Notes under the pieces: model-generated
Told to the model about the DNA's origin: nothing
Seen by the model: the letters and a program-made list of their open reading frames with translations, nothing else
Databases searched by the model: none
DNA from: Oscillospiraceae bacterium
GTDB taxonomy: Bacteria; Bacillota; Clostridia; Oscillospirales; Acutalibacteraceae
DNA: 64,000 nt
Direction of reading: 5' to 3'
Assembly: GCA_031266365.1 (NCBI GenBank)
Contig: JAISBE010000003.1
Coordinates: 124,001 to 188,000, forward strand
Program-made: the position numbers and the translations under genes
Shown: piece after piece, positions 47,263-56,227 of the stretch
How the letters are laid out: every line of letters begins with the position of its first letter
Numbering within the stretch: the stretch's first letter is position 1

Positions 47263-49008
47263 ATGGAAAATCAAAATTTTTGCCTTAAAAGAACCCATTA
47301 CTGCGGTCAAGTTCTTGAAGATTGTGTGGGCAACGAAGTTGTTGTGTGCGGTTGGGTTCAGCGCCAGAGAGACCTTGGCCAATTGATATTTATCGATCTC
47401 AGGGATAGGAGCGGTATTGTGCAGTTGGCTTTTGACGAAGGATCCGATAGAGAAATTTTTAATAAAGCATATAGTTTACGAAGTGAGTTTGTGATCGCTG
47501 CAAAGGGAGTGGTGAGAGAGCGCTCGTCGAAAAATCCGCAAATTCCAACAGGAAATATAGAAATTTTCGTGAACACTTTGCACATCTTTTCGAAATCGGA
47601 TATCACACCATTTGAGATTTTAGATGAGGCGAAAGTTAAAGAAGAATTGCGTTTAAAATACAGATATTTAGATCTTAGAAGAAAAAGCGTGCAGGAAAAA
47701 ATCGTTGCGAGATCCCAAATAATTAAGATGGCGAGAGAATATCTTGATAAACACGGTTTCATTGAAATAGAAACCCCATTGTTGATAAAATCGACACCAG
47801 AGGGTGCAAGGGATTATCTTGTTCCATCGAGAATATTTCCAGGAAAATTTTTTGCTCTACCACAATCGCCGCAAATTTACAAACAGCTCATCATGATGGC
47901 TGGGTTTGATCGATATATGCAAATTGCAAAATGCTTTCGCGATGAGGATTTGCGCGCCGATCGGCAGCCAGAATTCACTCAAATAGATTTCGAGATGTCG
48001 TTTGTGGATAGCGAAGATATTATGAAGATGGTTGAAGGGCTTATATATAAGATTTATAAAAACTTGCTGAACTTTGAAGTGCCTTTACCTTTGCCGCGGA
48101 TTACATATGAAGAAAGCATGAGACGCTTTGGCTCTGATAAGCCGGATATGAGGTTTCAATTAGAGCTGATTGACTTAACAGATCTTTTGAAAAATACAAA
48201 CTTTCGCGTTTTTGCGGATGCCGTAAATTCAGGGGGAAGCGTTGGTGCTATCAATGTGCCGAGAGGGGCATCTAAAATTTCTCGAAAAGAGATTGACAAA
48301 CTGGGTGATTGGATAAAAGATTACGGGGCGAGCGGTCTTGCATGGACCAAATTGAACGAAGATGGCAATGCGAGCTCTTCGTATGAAAAATCTTTATCAG
48401 AGGAAACGGTGCTGTCAATTCGCGAAAAAACAAACCTAAAAAATGGAGATTTACTCTTTTTAATTGCAAATGTTTCACGTGAAACGGTGTTGCAAAGCTT
48501 GGGAGCGCTGCGATTAGAAATAGCGAAAAAGTTAAGTTTGATCGACGATTCTAAGCCAAATTTGCTCTGGGTTTACGATTTTCCACTGTTCGAGTTTAGC
48601 AAAGAAGAGGGACGTTATGTTGCACAGCATCATCCATTTACCATGCCAAAAGAATGTGATATACAATATTTGGAAAGTCACCCCGAAAAGGTGTGTGCGA
48701 TGGCATACGACTTAGTTTTAAACGGAAATGAAGTGGGGGGCGGGTCCATCCGAATACACGATCCGGCACTGCAGCAGCAAATTTTTAAAGCTTTGGAAAT
48801 TTCGCAGGAATGCGCTCGTGAAAGCTTTGGCTTTTTGATAGAAGCTTTAAAATACGGCGCACCGCCTCACGGTGGATTTGCCTTTGGGCTTGATAGGCTT
48901 GTTATGCTGCTGACTAAAAGTGGAAGCATTCGGGATACAATCGCGTTTCCGAAAGTTTCGAGCACCGCCGAACTCATGAGCGGTGCCCCGGCAGATAAAG
49001 TGTTATAA
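47263..49008 (+). CDS. aspS: Aspartyl-tRNA synthetase
   Basis: 581 residues, the bacterial-type enzyme. The N-terminal anticodon-binding OB fold (VVCGWVQRQRDLGQLIFIDLRD) precedes the class II catalytic core with motif 2 FRDEDLRADRQPEFTQID, the bacterial GAD insertion domain (about 285-420), and motif 3 GFAFGLDRLVML. It charges tRNA-Asp, and perhaps tRNA-Asn if the organism uses the transamidation route. The coding sequence contains a second parS-like site, read as NVSRETV. Promoter and ribosome site (AAAAGGGG) are clear. Confidence 0.96.
   Translation: MENQNFCLKRTHYCGQVLEDCVGNEVVVCGWVQRQRDLGQLIFIDLRDRSGIVQLAFDEGSDREIFNKAYSLRSEFVIAAKGVVRERSSKNPQIPTGNIEIFVNTLHIFSKSDITPFEILDEAKVKEELRLKYRYLDLRRKSVQEKIVARSQIIKMAREYLDKHGFIEIETPLLIKSTPEGARDYLVPSRIFPGKFFALPQSPQIYKQLIMMAGFDRYMQIAKCFRDEDLRADRQPEFTQIDFEMSFVDSEDIMKMVEGLIYKIYKNLLNFEVPLPLPRITYEESMRRFGSDKPDMRFQLELIDLTDLLKNTNFRVFADAVNSGGSVGAINVPRGASKISRKEIDKLGDWIKDYGASGLAWTKLNEDGNASSSYEKSLSEETVLSIREKTNLKNGDLLFLIANVSRETVLQSLGALRLEIAKKLSLIDDSKPNLLWVYDFPLFEFSKEEGRYVAQHHPFTMPKECDIQYLESHPEKVCAMAYDLVLNGNEVGGGSIRIHDPALQQQIFKALEISQECARESFGFLIEALKYGAPPHGGFAFGLDRLVMLLTKSGSIRDTIAFPKVSSTAELMSGAPADKVL
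48471..48486. promoter_or_regulatory. parS-like site 2, inside aspS
   Basis: TGTTTCACGTGAAACG, identical over all 16 bases to the site 1276 bp upstream, here within the aspS coding region. parS sites inside genes are normal in Firmicutes. Confidence 0.8.
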
Positions 49009-49178
49009 ATTTTGTTTATTTTACGTGATAAAGCAAAAGCGCGTAATGATTGTGTCATTTTACAGATGTAGTCACATTTTAAAGTTGTGCGAGTGTACGA
49101 GATTACTTATTAGGTGTCGGCAGTGTAACATGGATGATTACGCGATTTTGTTTTGCGCCGTCATCGACACAAGGATCT

Positions 49179-50003
49179 TTACCAATTAGTCATCCAGCAA
49201 GCGATGTTGAAGTGTAAGCGAGTTCCGGCCTTGGGATCTGATAGCCCCTTTCCCAGGTGACATGGTCGTCGTGTTCCGTGCGTGTCCATGTAGGTCCCGA
49301 AGTCATTAGGGTGGCATCGTGATCTGCTTCGCAACAGCGTGTCGCAATTTTGTGTATCCAATCTATCGAACGCGGGCAGTGTGCCAGTCCCCTCTACTAT
49401 TCCAGTGAACTTATCTTCGTTCGTTGACAGAAATTTCTGTACTTCTTGGTCGCTTAATATGAAGTATCGCGGCAGTCCGTTATCCGTTTCTAAAGGTTTA
49501 CTGATTTTTGGTGGCCAGGGCCATTCATTGCTCCCTTCCCAGGCGTCCGTCGCCACTACGTGCCGGCTCTGATATATTACGTAGCCACTTGCAGCTGGCA
49601 TTAATCCGTGTAGTCTGTTTATCATGTTTGGTATGTCGCTATGTCGTATCGCTTCAGGGAAGGGTTCTAGTAGAGGTATTTTCCCGTAGCCATCTCTCGG
49701 TAAGAAAAATGGGCTCTTCGTTATCCACAGGGAGTGTGAACATTCGGGGTCAGATTCAGTGCAGTAGTTTTGTTTACTACGACTCCACCATCCTATTGGA
49801 ACGGTAGTATAGTAGCGATATTCCGTATTACTTTCTGTTACGGTGCAGTTTGGTCTATGTTCTATGCTTACGTATTCAATTGACCCGTGCCCGTAAGCCT
49901 GCACGCGCATTTCGGGTATGCCTGGTATCAGCGAGCCGATCGACAGTAGTATCGCCACAGATTGGATGCAGATCGCGGTTGAAGTCTTTACACGTTTTAA
50001 CAT
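49179..50003 (-). CDS. Secreted Cys-containing protein of unknown function
   Basis: About 274 residues from the ATG at 50003 (AAAAGGAG 8 bp upstream; the GTG at 50012 would be too close). A signal peptide (STAICIQSVAILLSIGSLIPG) is followed by a mature part with seven Cys, suggesting disulfides after export, and many Trp/Pro/Tyr. No domain recognised. The DNA is noticeably richer in GC than its surroundings. The segment just after the signal peptide (MRVQAYGHGSIEYVSIE) resembles the same region of the 58854-60557 product (LRIKAQGPHQGAMAKVTIE), hinting at a shared processing or anchoring feature. Confidence 0.7.
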   Translation of the reverse strand: MLKRVKTSTAICIQSVAILLSIGSLIPGIPEMRVQAYGHGSIEYVSIEHRPNCTVTESNTEYRYYTTVPIGWWSRSKQNYCTESDPECSHSLWITKSPFFLPRDGYGKIPLLEPFPEAIRHSDIPNMINRLHGLMPAASGYVIYQSRHVVATDAWEGSNEWPWPPKISKPLETDNGLPRYFILSDQEVQKFLSTNEDKFTGIVEGTGTLPAFDRLDTQNCDTLLRSRSRCHPNDFGTYMDTHGTRRPCHLGKGLSDPKAGTRLHFNIACWMTNW

Positions 50004-50354
50004 TAAAACCACTCCTTTTAATATTTTTATATATTTATTATATAACTTAAGTTATTAATCTGTCAATAGGTAACGAAAATTATTAATTAACTTAAGAGAT
50101 TTAATGGCAATAATAGGTAATTTATTGAGGAAGATTGAGAATTAATTGAGATAAAATGAATTTTAGAAATGGTAGTTGAATATTTAATCAATTTTGGCAT
50201 TGAGTACAAAAGATTGAGATGTGTGATAAAAGGATAATATGCTACCATTTATAAAATATATTTAACTTAATTTTATTATTTAAATATATTTATAATTAAA
50301 TTATATGGCATATTTTGTTGTATGTCAATATAAAATTGCAAATAAAAACCAATC
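50004..50354. other. AT-rich gap with a copy of the dispersed repeat
   Basis: No gene. 50279-50330 resembles the AT-rich segment found at 4391-4455, 4837-4901 and 5432-5490. The upstream half should contain the promoter of the secreted protein gene at 49179-50003. Confidence 0.5.
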
Positions 50355-50900
50355 TTATGATAAAAATTTAGTATAATTAATATAATTTGTCATGATTAAT
50401 GCATCTTCGTATGGGGCGGTATAAAATTTCTTTCTTTTTCCTAAAGTCACAAAGCCTTCAGATTTATAAAGATGGATGGCAGATGTGTTTGAAATCCGAA
50501 CCTCTAAAGAGACAAATTTCAAATGCTGTTCTTTCGCCTTGTTTAGAATAGCTCTCAATAATTTTTTGCCAATGCCGTGCTTTCTAAAAAGAGGGAATAC
50601 GGCAAGGTTAGTTATGTATCCCTCGTCACAAACGGTTTGCATGCCTATATATCCTGTAATAATTTTGTTGTCTTGAGGTAAAAAGCAATAATCAGGTATA
50701 GATGGGATATTTTTTATGAAAATTGCATCTTTTAGCGCAACTAGGAAAATCGATTTCTCTTTTTTAAGCTCTGCTTCTAGACTTGAAAAAGACCATGGCA
50801 AAGAAAAACACATGCGTTCTAGATGTGTCAAGAAGCGCAGGTGTTTTTTAGCCATATTTACAATTTCTATTTTATTTAATATAATATCAGTGTTTGACAT
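50355..50900 (-). CDS. rimI: GNAT acetyltransferase, RimI-like
   Basis: About 181 residues. RimI acetylates the N-terminus of ribosomal protein S18. GNAT features are ITNLAVFPLFRKHGIGKKLLRAIL (acetyl-CoA pyrophosphate loop, RKHGIGKKL), FVSLEVRISNTSAIHLYKSEGF and the final EDALIM segment. The start is uncertain: a TTG at 50918 or the tandem ATGs at 50903/50900. All overlap the end of polA, so translation is coupled. An insertion near residues 65-85 is not typical of the family. Confidence 0.8.
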   Translation of the reverse strand: MSNTDIILNKIEIVNMAKKHLRFLTHLERMCFSLPWSFSSLEAELKKEKSIFLVALKDAIFIKNIPSIPDYCFLPQDNKIITGYIGMQTVCDEGYITNLAVFPLFRKHGIGKKLLRAILNKAKEQHLKFVSLEVRISNTSAIHLYKSEGFVTLGKRKKFYTAPYEDALIMTNYINYTKFLS

Positions 50901-53499
50901 CATACCATGTTTTGCCAATCGCCGCTTTTGCGACGAGATCGACTTTTAATTTGGCTGCTGCCTTCATTTCGTTTTCTAGCAGCTGCGCTATTTTATCGGC
51001 TTCACAAACGGGCGCTTCAACGATTAGCTCATCGTGAACTTGCAAAATCAACTTTGCATTTAAATTTTCTTTATCTATGCGGTTTTTAACGCGTATCATG
51101 GCGATTTTTATTATATCGGCGGCGGTTCCTTGAATTGGCATGTTCATTGCGACCCGCTCACCGAAAGAGCGTAAATTGAAATTTGTGGAGAGAATTTCCG
51201 GGATATAGCGCCTACGCCCGAATTTTGTCTCCACGTAGCCGTGTTCTTTTGCAAATTTTAAGGTGTTATCTATATAATTCTTTACATCGGAATAATGTGC
51301 AAAATATTTATTTATATAATCATTAGCTTCCTTACGGTTAACGCCTATCTCTTTTGCGAGTGAGAATGGACCCATGCCGTAAATAATCCCAAAATTAACA
51401 GCTTTTGCCCGATTGCGCATAACAGAGGTAACCATTGAAAGAGGGATATGAAATATTTCTGAAGCGGTGATTGAGTGTATATCTTCGCCTTTTTGGAATG
51501 AAGCTAACATATTTTTATCGTTAGCCATATCGGCTAAAATTCGCAATTCAATTTGAGAGTAATCGGCATCAATGAGCAGCCAGCCCTCTCTAGCGCGTAA
51601 AAATTTCCGCAACTCTTTGCCGAGCTCGGTTTTAACGGGAATATTTTGTAAATTGGGCTCCATGGAGCTTAATCTTCCGGTTCTTGCTTCTGTTTGGTTG
51701 AATTTTGTGTGTATACGCCCATCACTTTGGACAACTTTTAGCATTCCGTCGCAGTAAGTTGATTTTATTTTAGATATCGTTCTGAATTCGAGTATTTTTT
51801 CCACAACTGGGTGCATAAAACGTAGTTTTTCTAGCACATCTGCACTTGTTGAGTATCCGCGCTGTGTTTCTTTGCTGTGCGGTAGTTCTAAAGATTTAAA
51901 TAACGCGTCGCCGAGCTGTTTTGGCGAGCGAATGTTGAATTCGTAGCCTATTGATTCGTAAATTTCTTTTTCTAAATTACAAATACTTTTATACAACAAT
52001 TCCCCATATTCACTTATTCCGGCCTTATCAACTGTGAAACCAGTGCGTTCCATATCGCTTAAAACGCCTGCTAGAGGTATTTCTATCTCATTTAATAGAA
52101 AAGTTTGATTATTTTCATCGATTTTTTTTGATAAGCTATCTAATATTTTGAAAAATTCTTTAGTTTGCTTTGCAGCTAAAAGTTCAGCATTCCAAAGGGT
52201 TATCGGACGAATAGGTTCGCCATCTCCGTATTCGGTATATAGGCGTTCTAAATCGTAATTTTTTGAAGAAGAGTTTAGTAGATATGCAGCTAGCATGGTA
52301 TCAAACACAATATTTTTGGGTGTTATGCTGTAATTTTGAGCCACGTGAAACAACTGTTTTAAACCATGGGTACGTTTTTCTATGCTTTCATCTTCGAGAA
52401 TCTCTTTTAAAAAAAGATCAAACCATAACCTTTCCTTCACCAATATGATGGATTTATCGATAATAAACGAAATTATAGTTATTTTTTCTCCTTCATAAAA
52501 TATGGTAAAATCTGCTTTTTTTCTGTCTAGTAGAAGTAATTTAATTTTTTCAAAATCGTCCTCATAGATAATTTTTAAATTTTCGTCATTTAAATCAGCA
52601 CTTTTTTCTCTAGAAAGTATTTCCTCGTCTCTGAGCAACTTTATTAAATGAAAAAGTTCCAATTTAGACATCAATTTCATCGCTTTTTTGAAGTTGATTT
52701 TTTTAGGAACATATTTTTGAATGTCGCGCTCAATTGGCACACTGCGGCATATTTTGCCGAGCTTATAGCTCATGTAAGCGCTGTCTTTACCTTCTATTAT
52801 CTTACTTTTTATACTAAGTTTAATGTTGTGAGATTCAATATCATCATAAACGGCATCCAAACTGCCATATTTTTGAATCAACATCAACGCATTTTTTTTG
52901 CCAACACCAACAACTCCTGGAATGTTGTCTGAGGTATCACCTTGAAGAGCTTTAATATCCACTAATTGTTTTGGAGTGACGCCGTGTTCCTCTATAACTT
53001 TTTTTTCGTCGTATAGCGTGACGCTAGGTTTTCCGCATTTTGTTGTTGTTATGCGCACAGACACTAAATTTGAAACAAGCTGCAAGCTATCTCTATCTCC
53101 AGTTGCTATTATGCAAGTATGCCCTCCTTTTTCGCAAGATTTTGCCAGCGTTCCGAGTATATCATCGGCTTCAAATCCTTCGCACTCGACCATCGCATAA
53201 CCTAAATACTCCAAAAGTTCTTTTAAGACGGGTAATTGACAAGCGAGCTCTGAGGGCATTCCTTTTCTACCGGCTTTATACCCTTTAAAAGCTTTGTGGC
53301 GAAACGTCGGTGTGCGCATATCAAATGCGATAGCAATAGCGTCTGGAGTTGTTTCATGCGTCAGTTTGTTGAGCATCATAATAAATCCGTGTATCGCATT
53401 TGTGTATTGCCCGTTTTTATTTGTCAAAATATTTATACCGTAAAACGCGCGATTCAAAATGCTATTTCCATCAAGCGCGAGTAATTTCACTTTGACCAC
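50887..53499 (-). CDS. polA: DNA polymerase I
   Basis: 870 residues. The N-terminal 5'-3' exonuclease (LALDGNSILNRAFYGI, YKAGRKGMPSE, EADDILGTLA, GDTSDNIPGV) is intact. The middle 3'-5' exonuclease-like domain lacks the DxE active-site pair (the equivalent strand reads ADFTIFYEGEKI), so it should be inactive, as in many Firmicute Pol I. The polymerase domain is complete: DYSQIELRILA, RAKAVNFGIIYGMG, and VHDELIVEAP. It fills gaps and removes primers in repair and Okazaki processing. rimI overlaps its end. Confidence 0.95.
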   Translation of the reverse strand: MVKVKLLALDGNSILNRAFYGINILTNKNGQYTNAIHGFIMMLNKLTHETTPDAIAIAFDMRTPTFRHKAFKGYKAGRKGMPSELACQLPVLKELLEYLGYAMVECEGFEADDILGTLAKSCEKGGHTCIIATGDRDSLQLVSNLVSVRITTTKCGKPSVTLYDEKKVIEEHGVTPKQLVDIKALQGDTSDNIPGVVGVGKKNALMLIQKYGSLDAVYDDIESHNIKLSIKSKIIEGKDSAYMSYKLGKICRSVPIERDIQKYVPKKINFKKAMKLMSKLELFHLIKLLRDEEILSREKSADLNDENLKIIYEDDFEKIKLLLLDRKKADFTIFYEGEKITIISFIIDKSIILVKERLWFDLFLKEILEDESIEKRTHGLKQLFHVAQNYSITPKNIVFDTMLAAYLLNSSSKNYDLERLYTEYGDGEPIRPITLWNAELLAAKQTKEFFKILDSLSKKIDENNQTFLLNEIEIPLAGVLSDMERTGFTVDKAGISEYGELLYKSICNLEKEIYESIGYEFNIRSPKQLGDALFKSLELPHSKETQRGYSTSADVLEKLRFMHPVVEKILEFRTISKIKSTYCDGMLKVVQSDGRIHTKFNQTEARTGRLSSMEPNLQNIPVKTELGKELRKFLRAREGWLLIDADYSQIELRILADMANDKNMLASFQKGEDIHSITASEIFHIPLSMVTSVMRNRAKAVNFGIIYGMGPFSLAKEIGVNRKEANDYINKYFAHYSDVKNYIDNTLKFAKEHGYVETKFGRRRYIPEILSTNFNLRSFGERVAMNMPIQGTAADIIKIAMIRVKNRIDKENLNAKLILQVHDELIVEAPVCEADKIAQLLENEMKAAAKLKVDLVAKAAIGKTWYDVKH

Positions 53500-53554
53500 T
53501 CCATCTAAGCCATAGATTTTAGCAGATGAAAAATTTTTGCTGAAAATTTATTGT

Positions 53555-54556
53555 TTAAAACGGAAAAATGAGTAAAATAAGAAAACAGGCTAAGCAGCAC
53601 CACATCATCGGGTGATCGATTCCCCCATTTTGTGCTAAGTTTCGATTATATTCATTTTCTGATTTAGATTGCGACTTAATTTTATTTATTTGTTCTAAGC
53701 AATTTTTCATATATTGTCTATTTCCGATAGATCCACAAATTATCATCAAGATAAATATTAGAAGCTGGAAGATATCTGGTAAGATATAAAGTGTAATTTC
53801 GTGAAGTGGAAGAGTAAGAAGTTTTTTTGTAAGCTCGATATGTTGACTTGGAGTTAAAAACATAGATGAGGAAATGTCTAAAGATTTGAATATTTTTTCT
53901 TTTATATCAGATGTATAAAAATAATACATTAAATCAATGAAGATAAGTAATAAAAGTGTAATTAAAGCAAAAATACTTCCTAGCTTATACTGTTTTCTAT
54001 AAAAAAACCAAGCTCCTGAAAATAAAAATGCCGAAAAATTGAATTTGCTTTTATTTTTTTCACCGACGCTTTTAAAGATAGGAATGTAATAATTAGTGCT
54101 GTTTTGCACATATTTTGCGATATCTTTAGCTGCAATTCCTTCTATTATTTCTTCTGGATCTACGTTGCCGAGGGGGTCGGTTAAGAAAAAATTGTGAGTT
54201 AAAAAGTTGGTAAGATTATCTTCATTAAAATTTTCTTCTTCGGCTTTGTTATTTTGTACTTGTGTTTTTTCTGAGATAGTAGCCTCACAGCGACTGCAAG
54301 TGACGGCATCACTAGCATTTTTGCTAAAGCAAATTGGGCAAATTTTTTCTTCCAACAATTTTTGGTTGTCGTGAACTTTAGAAGATGCACGCCATATGAA
54401 GTTTTCTTCATGTTTTTTTTCATGTATGCAACTCCCTTTTTCTAAATAACAGCTGCGGTGGCAAGGAGTACCACATTTTGGACAAACTACAATGTCATCT
54501 AATTCATTGAATATATTTTCACATATAGGGCACGAAGCACCGGTAAAATCTACCAT
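53555..54556 (-). CDS. Zinc-finger membrane protein (prokaryotic RING-like finger plus DUF2628-type membrane domain)
   Basis: 333 residues. The N-terminus has a prokaryotic RING-like finger (CPICENIFNELDDIVVCPKC, then CGTPCHRSCYLEKGSC). A second zinc ribbon lies near residue 75 (CPICFSK, CSRCEA). The C-terminal half begins with NFSAFLFSGAWFFYRKQYK, typical of DUF2628-like membrane modules, and has about four membrane helices. Proteins of this layout are common in clostridia and uncharacterised. AGGAGG ribosome site. It is not evidently in an operon. Confidence 0.78.
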   Translation of the reverse strand: MVDFTGASCPICENIFNELDDIVVCPKCGTPCHRSCYLEKGSCIHEKKHEENFIWRASSKVHDNQKLLEEKICPICFSKNASDAVTCSRCEATISEKTQVQNNKAEEENFNEDNLTNFLTHNFFLTDPLGNVDPEEIIEGIAAKDIAKYVQNSTNYYIPIFKSVGEKNKSKFNFSAFLFSGAWFFYRKQYKLGSIFALITLLLLIFIDLMYYFYTSDIKEKIFKSLDISSSMFLTPSQHIELTKKLLTLPLHEITLYILPDIFQLLIFILMIICGSIGNRQYMKNCLEQINKIKSQSKSENEYNRNLAQNGGIDHPMMWCCLACFLILLIFPF

Positions 54557-54936
54557 TTTTTCCTCCTATTTTAATTACTCACTTTTTGAAAAATATAACC
54601 TCACATTATTATATTTTAACTAAAATGTAAGAAAACTTCAAGCATATACCAAACTAAAAAAGTAATATATCAAAAACAAATATCGGCGTAAATTTGCTTT
54701 GCGTGCAGTCCAAGAATATTGCGTTTTTAAGTATAATTAAATTTTAGTGTGTGAAATGATGTATACAAATTTTATTATAATTTTACTGCAAATTTTTAAG
54801 ACGGCGAATATCAAAAATCGCCTCCGCTGCAATGCATCAAAAGCGATTTTAAGAATTTCTTATTAAAATGTTAAATTTTCTCACTATTTAACTAAAAAAC
54901 TAGCTTTCTTGTGGTAAAATATCAAAAATGTTGCTG
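54557..54936. other. Intergenic region, nothing recognised
   Basis: AT-rich, no ORF with a ribosome site and no structured RNA that I can name. It should hold the promoter for the zinc-finger membrane protein. Confidence 0.4.
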
Positions 54937-54962
54937 AAAAAAAGTGAGTGATTTGCTCTCAC
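54937..54962 (-). terminator. Terminator of the small secreted gene cluster
   Basis: In the minus-strand transcript GTGAG (54962-54958) pairs with CTCAC (54948-54944), followed directly by a run of seven T. It lies 10 bp after the end of the stop-interrupted gene. Confidence 0.7.
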
Positions 54963-54971
54963 ATACTTTGA

Positions 54972-55397
54972 TTAAGTGCCATCCGTGACTTCTATTTTAA
55001 TGATATTTTCCGAAGGATAGTACAAATCCAAATATTTGATCATAGTGTGCGTAGTGAGTTTGTAGCGACCCGGCGGGGTAGCGTTATCAATAATAATAAC
55101 TCTAGGGCTCTCATGGCTGTCCGTGCCCGTAACTTGATATTAAAACTCGCCGTCAGGACGACTTATTCTATTTAAAGCGGTAAATTTACCTACGGATGAA
55201 TGGCCAGAAAAATCTTCATCAGTATCAACAAAAATTAAGCTCACATAGATAGGGTCCACAAATTTTGCGTTCTGTGGCGGTAGTATTTTTACTTCTCTAT
55301 CTGGGTCTAATCGTGTGAAATCATCTGTGGCTTTAACTGTCAATATAAGTGTAAGCAGCGCTGTTCCGGCTAAAAATAGTGACAAAATTTTTCTCAT
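54972..55397 (-). pseudogene. Small secreted protein gene interrupted by an in-frame TAA (paralogue 1)
   Basis: A 141-codon reading frame with TAA at codon 86. Before it lies a signal peptide (RKILSLFLAGTALLTLIL) and the first half; after it, in the same frame, YQVTGTDS and ATPPGRYKLTTH continue to a natural stop at 54972. The paralogue at 55589-56026 aligns across the stop (FLVYQVK... VPPGHYELTAN), showing the second half belongs to the gene. The TAA replaces what should be one sense codon. Other genes here use TAA as a normal stop, so reassignment is unlikely. Either a recent pseudogene or a truncated 85-residue product. Confidence 0.7.
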
Positions 55398-55588
55398 AAT
55401 ATAAATCCTTTTCTGAATTATGTGTATAGATGTCTATAAAATTATTTTATTATAATTAAAAATACTTAGCGAAAAATTTTATAAACAGCTTTTGAGTGTC
55501 GGTTAGAGAAATTTTGATAAAAGCCAGCTTGAAAATTAATGTTTTAACTTTTAAGCTTTTTAGAAGGCTGCAGGTCTAATGAAATCGA

Positions 55589-56026
55589 TTAGCCTGCAGG
55601 TAAGTCAACTGAGACTTCTATTTTAATGGTACTTTCTGCGTCGTAGCACACGCCAAAATGGTCGATTGTAGTGTTCGCAGTGAGTTCATAGTGACCCGGC
55701 GGGACGCTAGGATCGATAATAACTCTAGGATTACAAGAGATTGATTTGCTTTTAACCTGGTATACGAGAAAGGTGTTATTAGCAATAAAGGGCTCTACTT
55801 TTTTCAAATTGGTACCGTCACCTGCAAGTAAGCGGTCGGTTAAATTTTCGCCTGTAGCATTGGCAATTAATCTCACATAGATGCTTCCAGTATTCGATGA
55901 ACCTCGTGGTAAGGTTAGCTCAATTGTTCTATCTGAGCCCAGTCGTAGGGAATTGTCAGCTTTAACTGTAAATGTGAGTGTAAACAGCGCTGTTCCGGCT
56001 AAAAATAGTGATGAAACTTTTCTCAT
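55589..56026 (-). CDS. Small secreted protein, paralogue 2
   Basis: 145 residues. A signal peptide (RKVSSLFLAGTALFTLTFTVKA) is followed by about 120 residues of probable beta-sandwich (alternating hydrophobic strands) with a conserved VPPGHYELTANT turn and a final IKIEVSVDLP strand. No catalytic motif is visible. A CTGCAGG-based inverted repeat overlaps the stop codon and may act as terminator. It lies between two related genes, each with its own spacing, so each may be transcribed separately. Function unknown; a surface or secreted Ig-like protein is the best description. Confidence 0.75.
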   Translation of the reverse strand: MRKVSSLFLAGTALFTLTFTVKADNSLRLGSDRTIELTLPRGSSNTGSIYVRLIANATGENLTDRLLAGDGTNLKKVEPFIANNTFLVYQVKSKSISCNPRVIIDPSVPPGHYELTANTTIDHFGVCYDAESTIKIEVSVDLPAG

Positions 56027-56227
56027 ATTTAAACCTTCTTTCTAAAAAGTATGTGCTTAATTGAAATAAATATGCCGATAGAAGTGTAAATTTATGACTT
56101 GTGAAGTGATTTTTAATTAAAAAGGCACTTATATTAAATTATTCCTTTTAGATATCGGTTATAGAGGTTTTAGTGATAAGCAGTCTAAAAGTTGGTGAAG
56201 CAATTTCGCCTCGATATGCTTGGCAGT

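Noticed and set aside
55140..55142. Stop-codon reassignment suggested by the in-frame TAA
   Set aside because: Many intact genes here end in TAA or TGA at the expected lengths; a single mutation is simpler.
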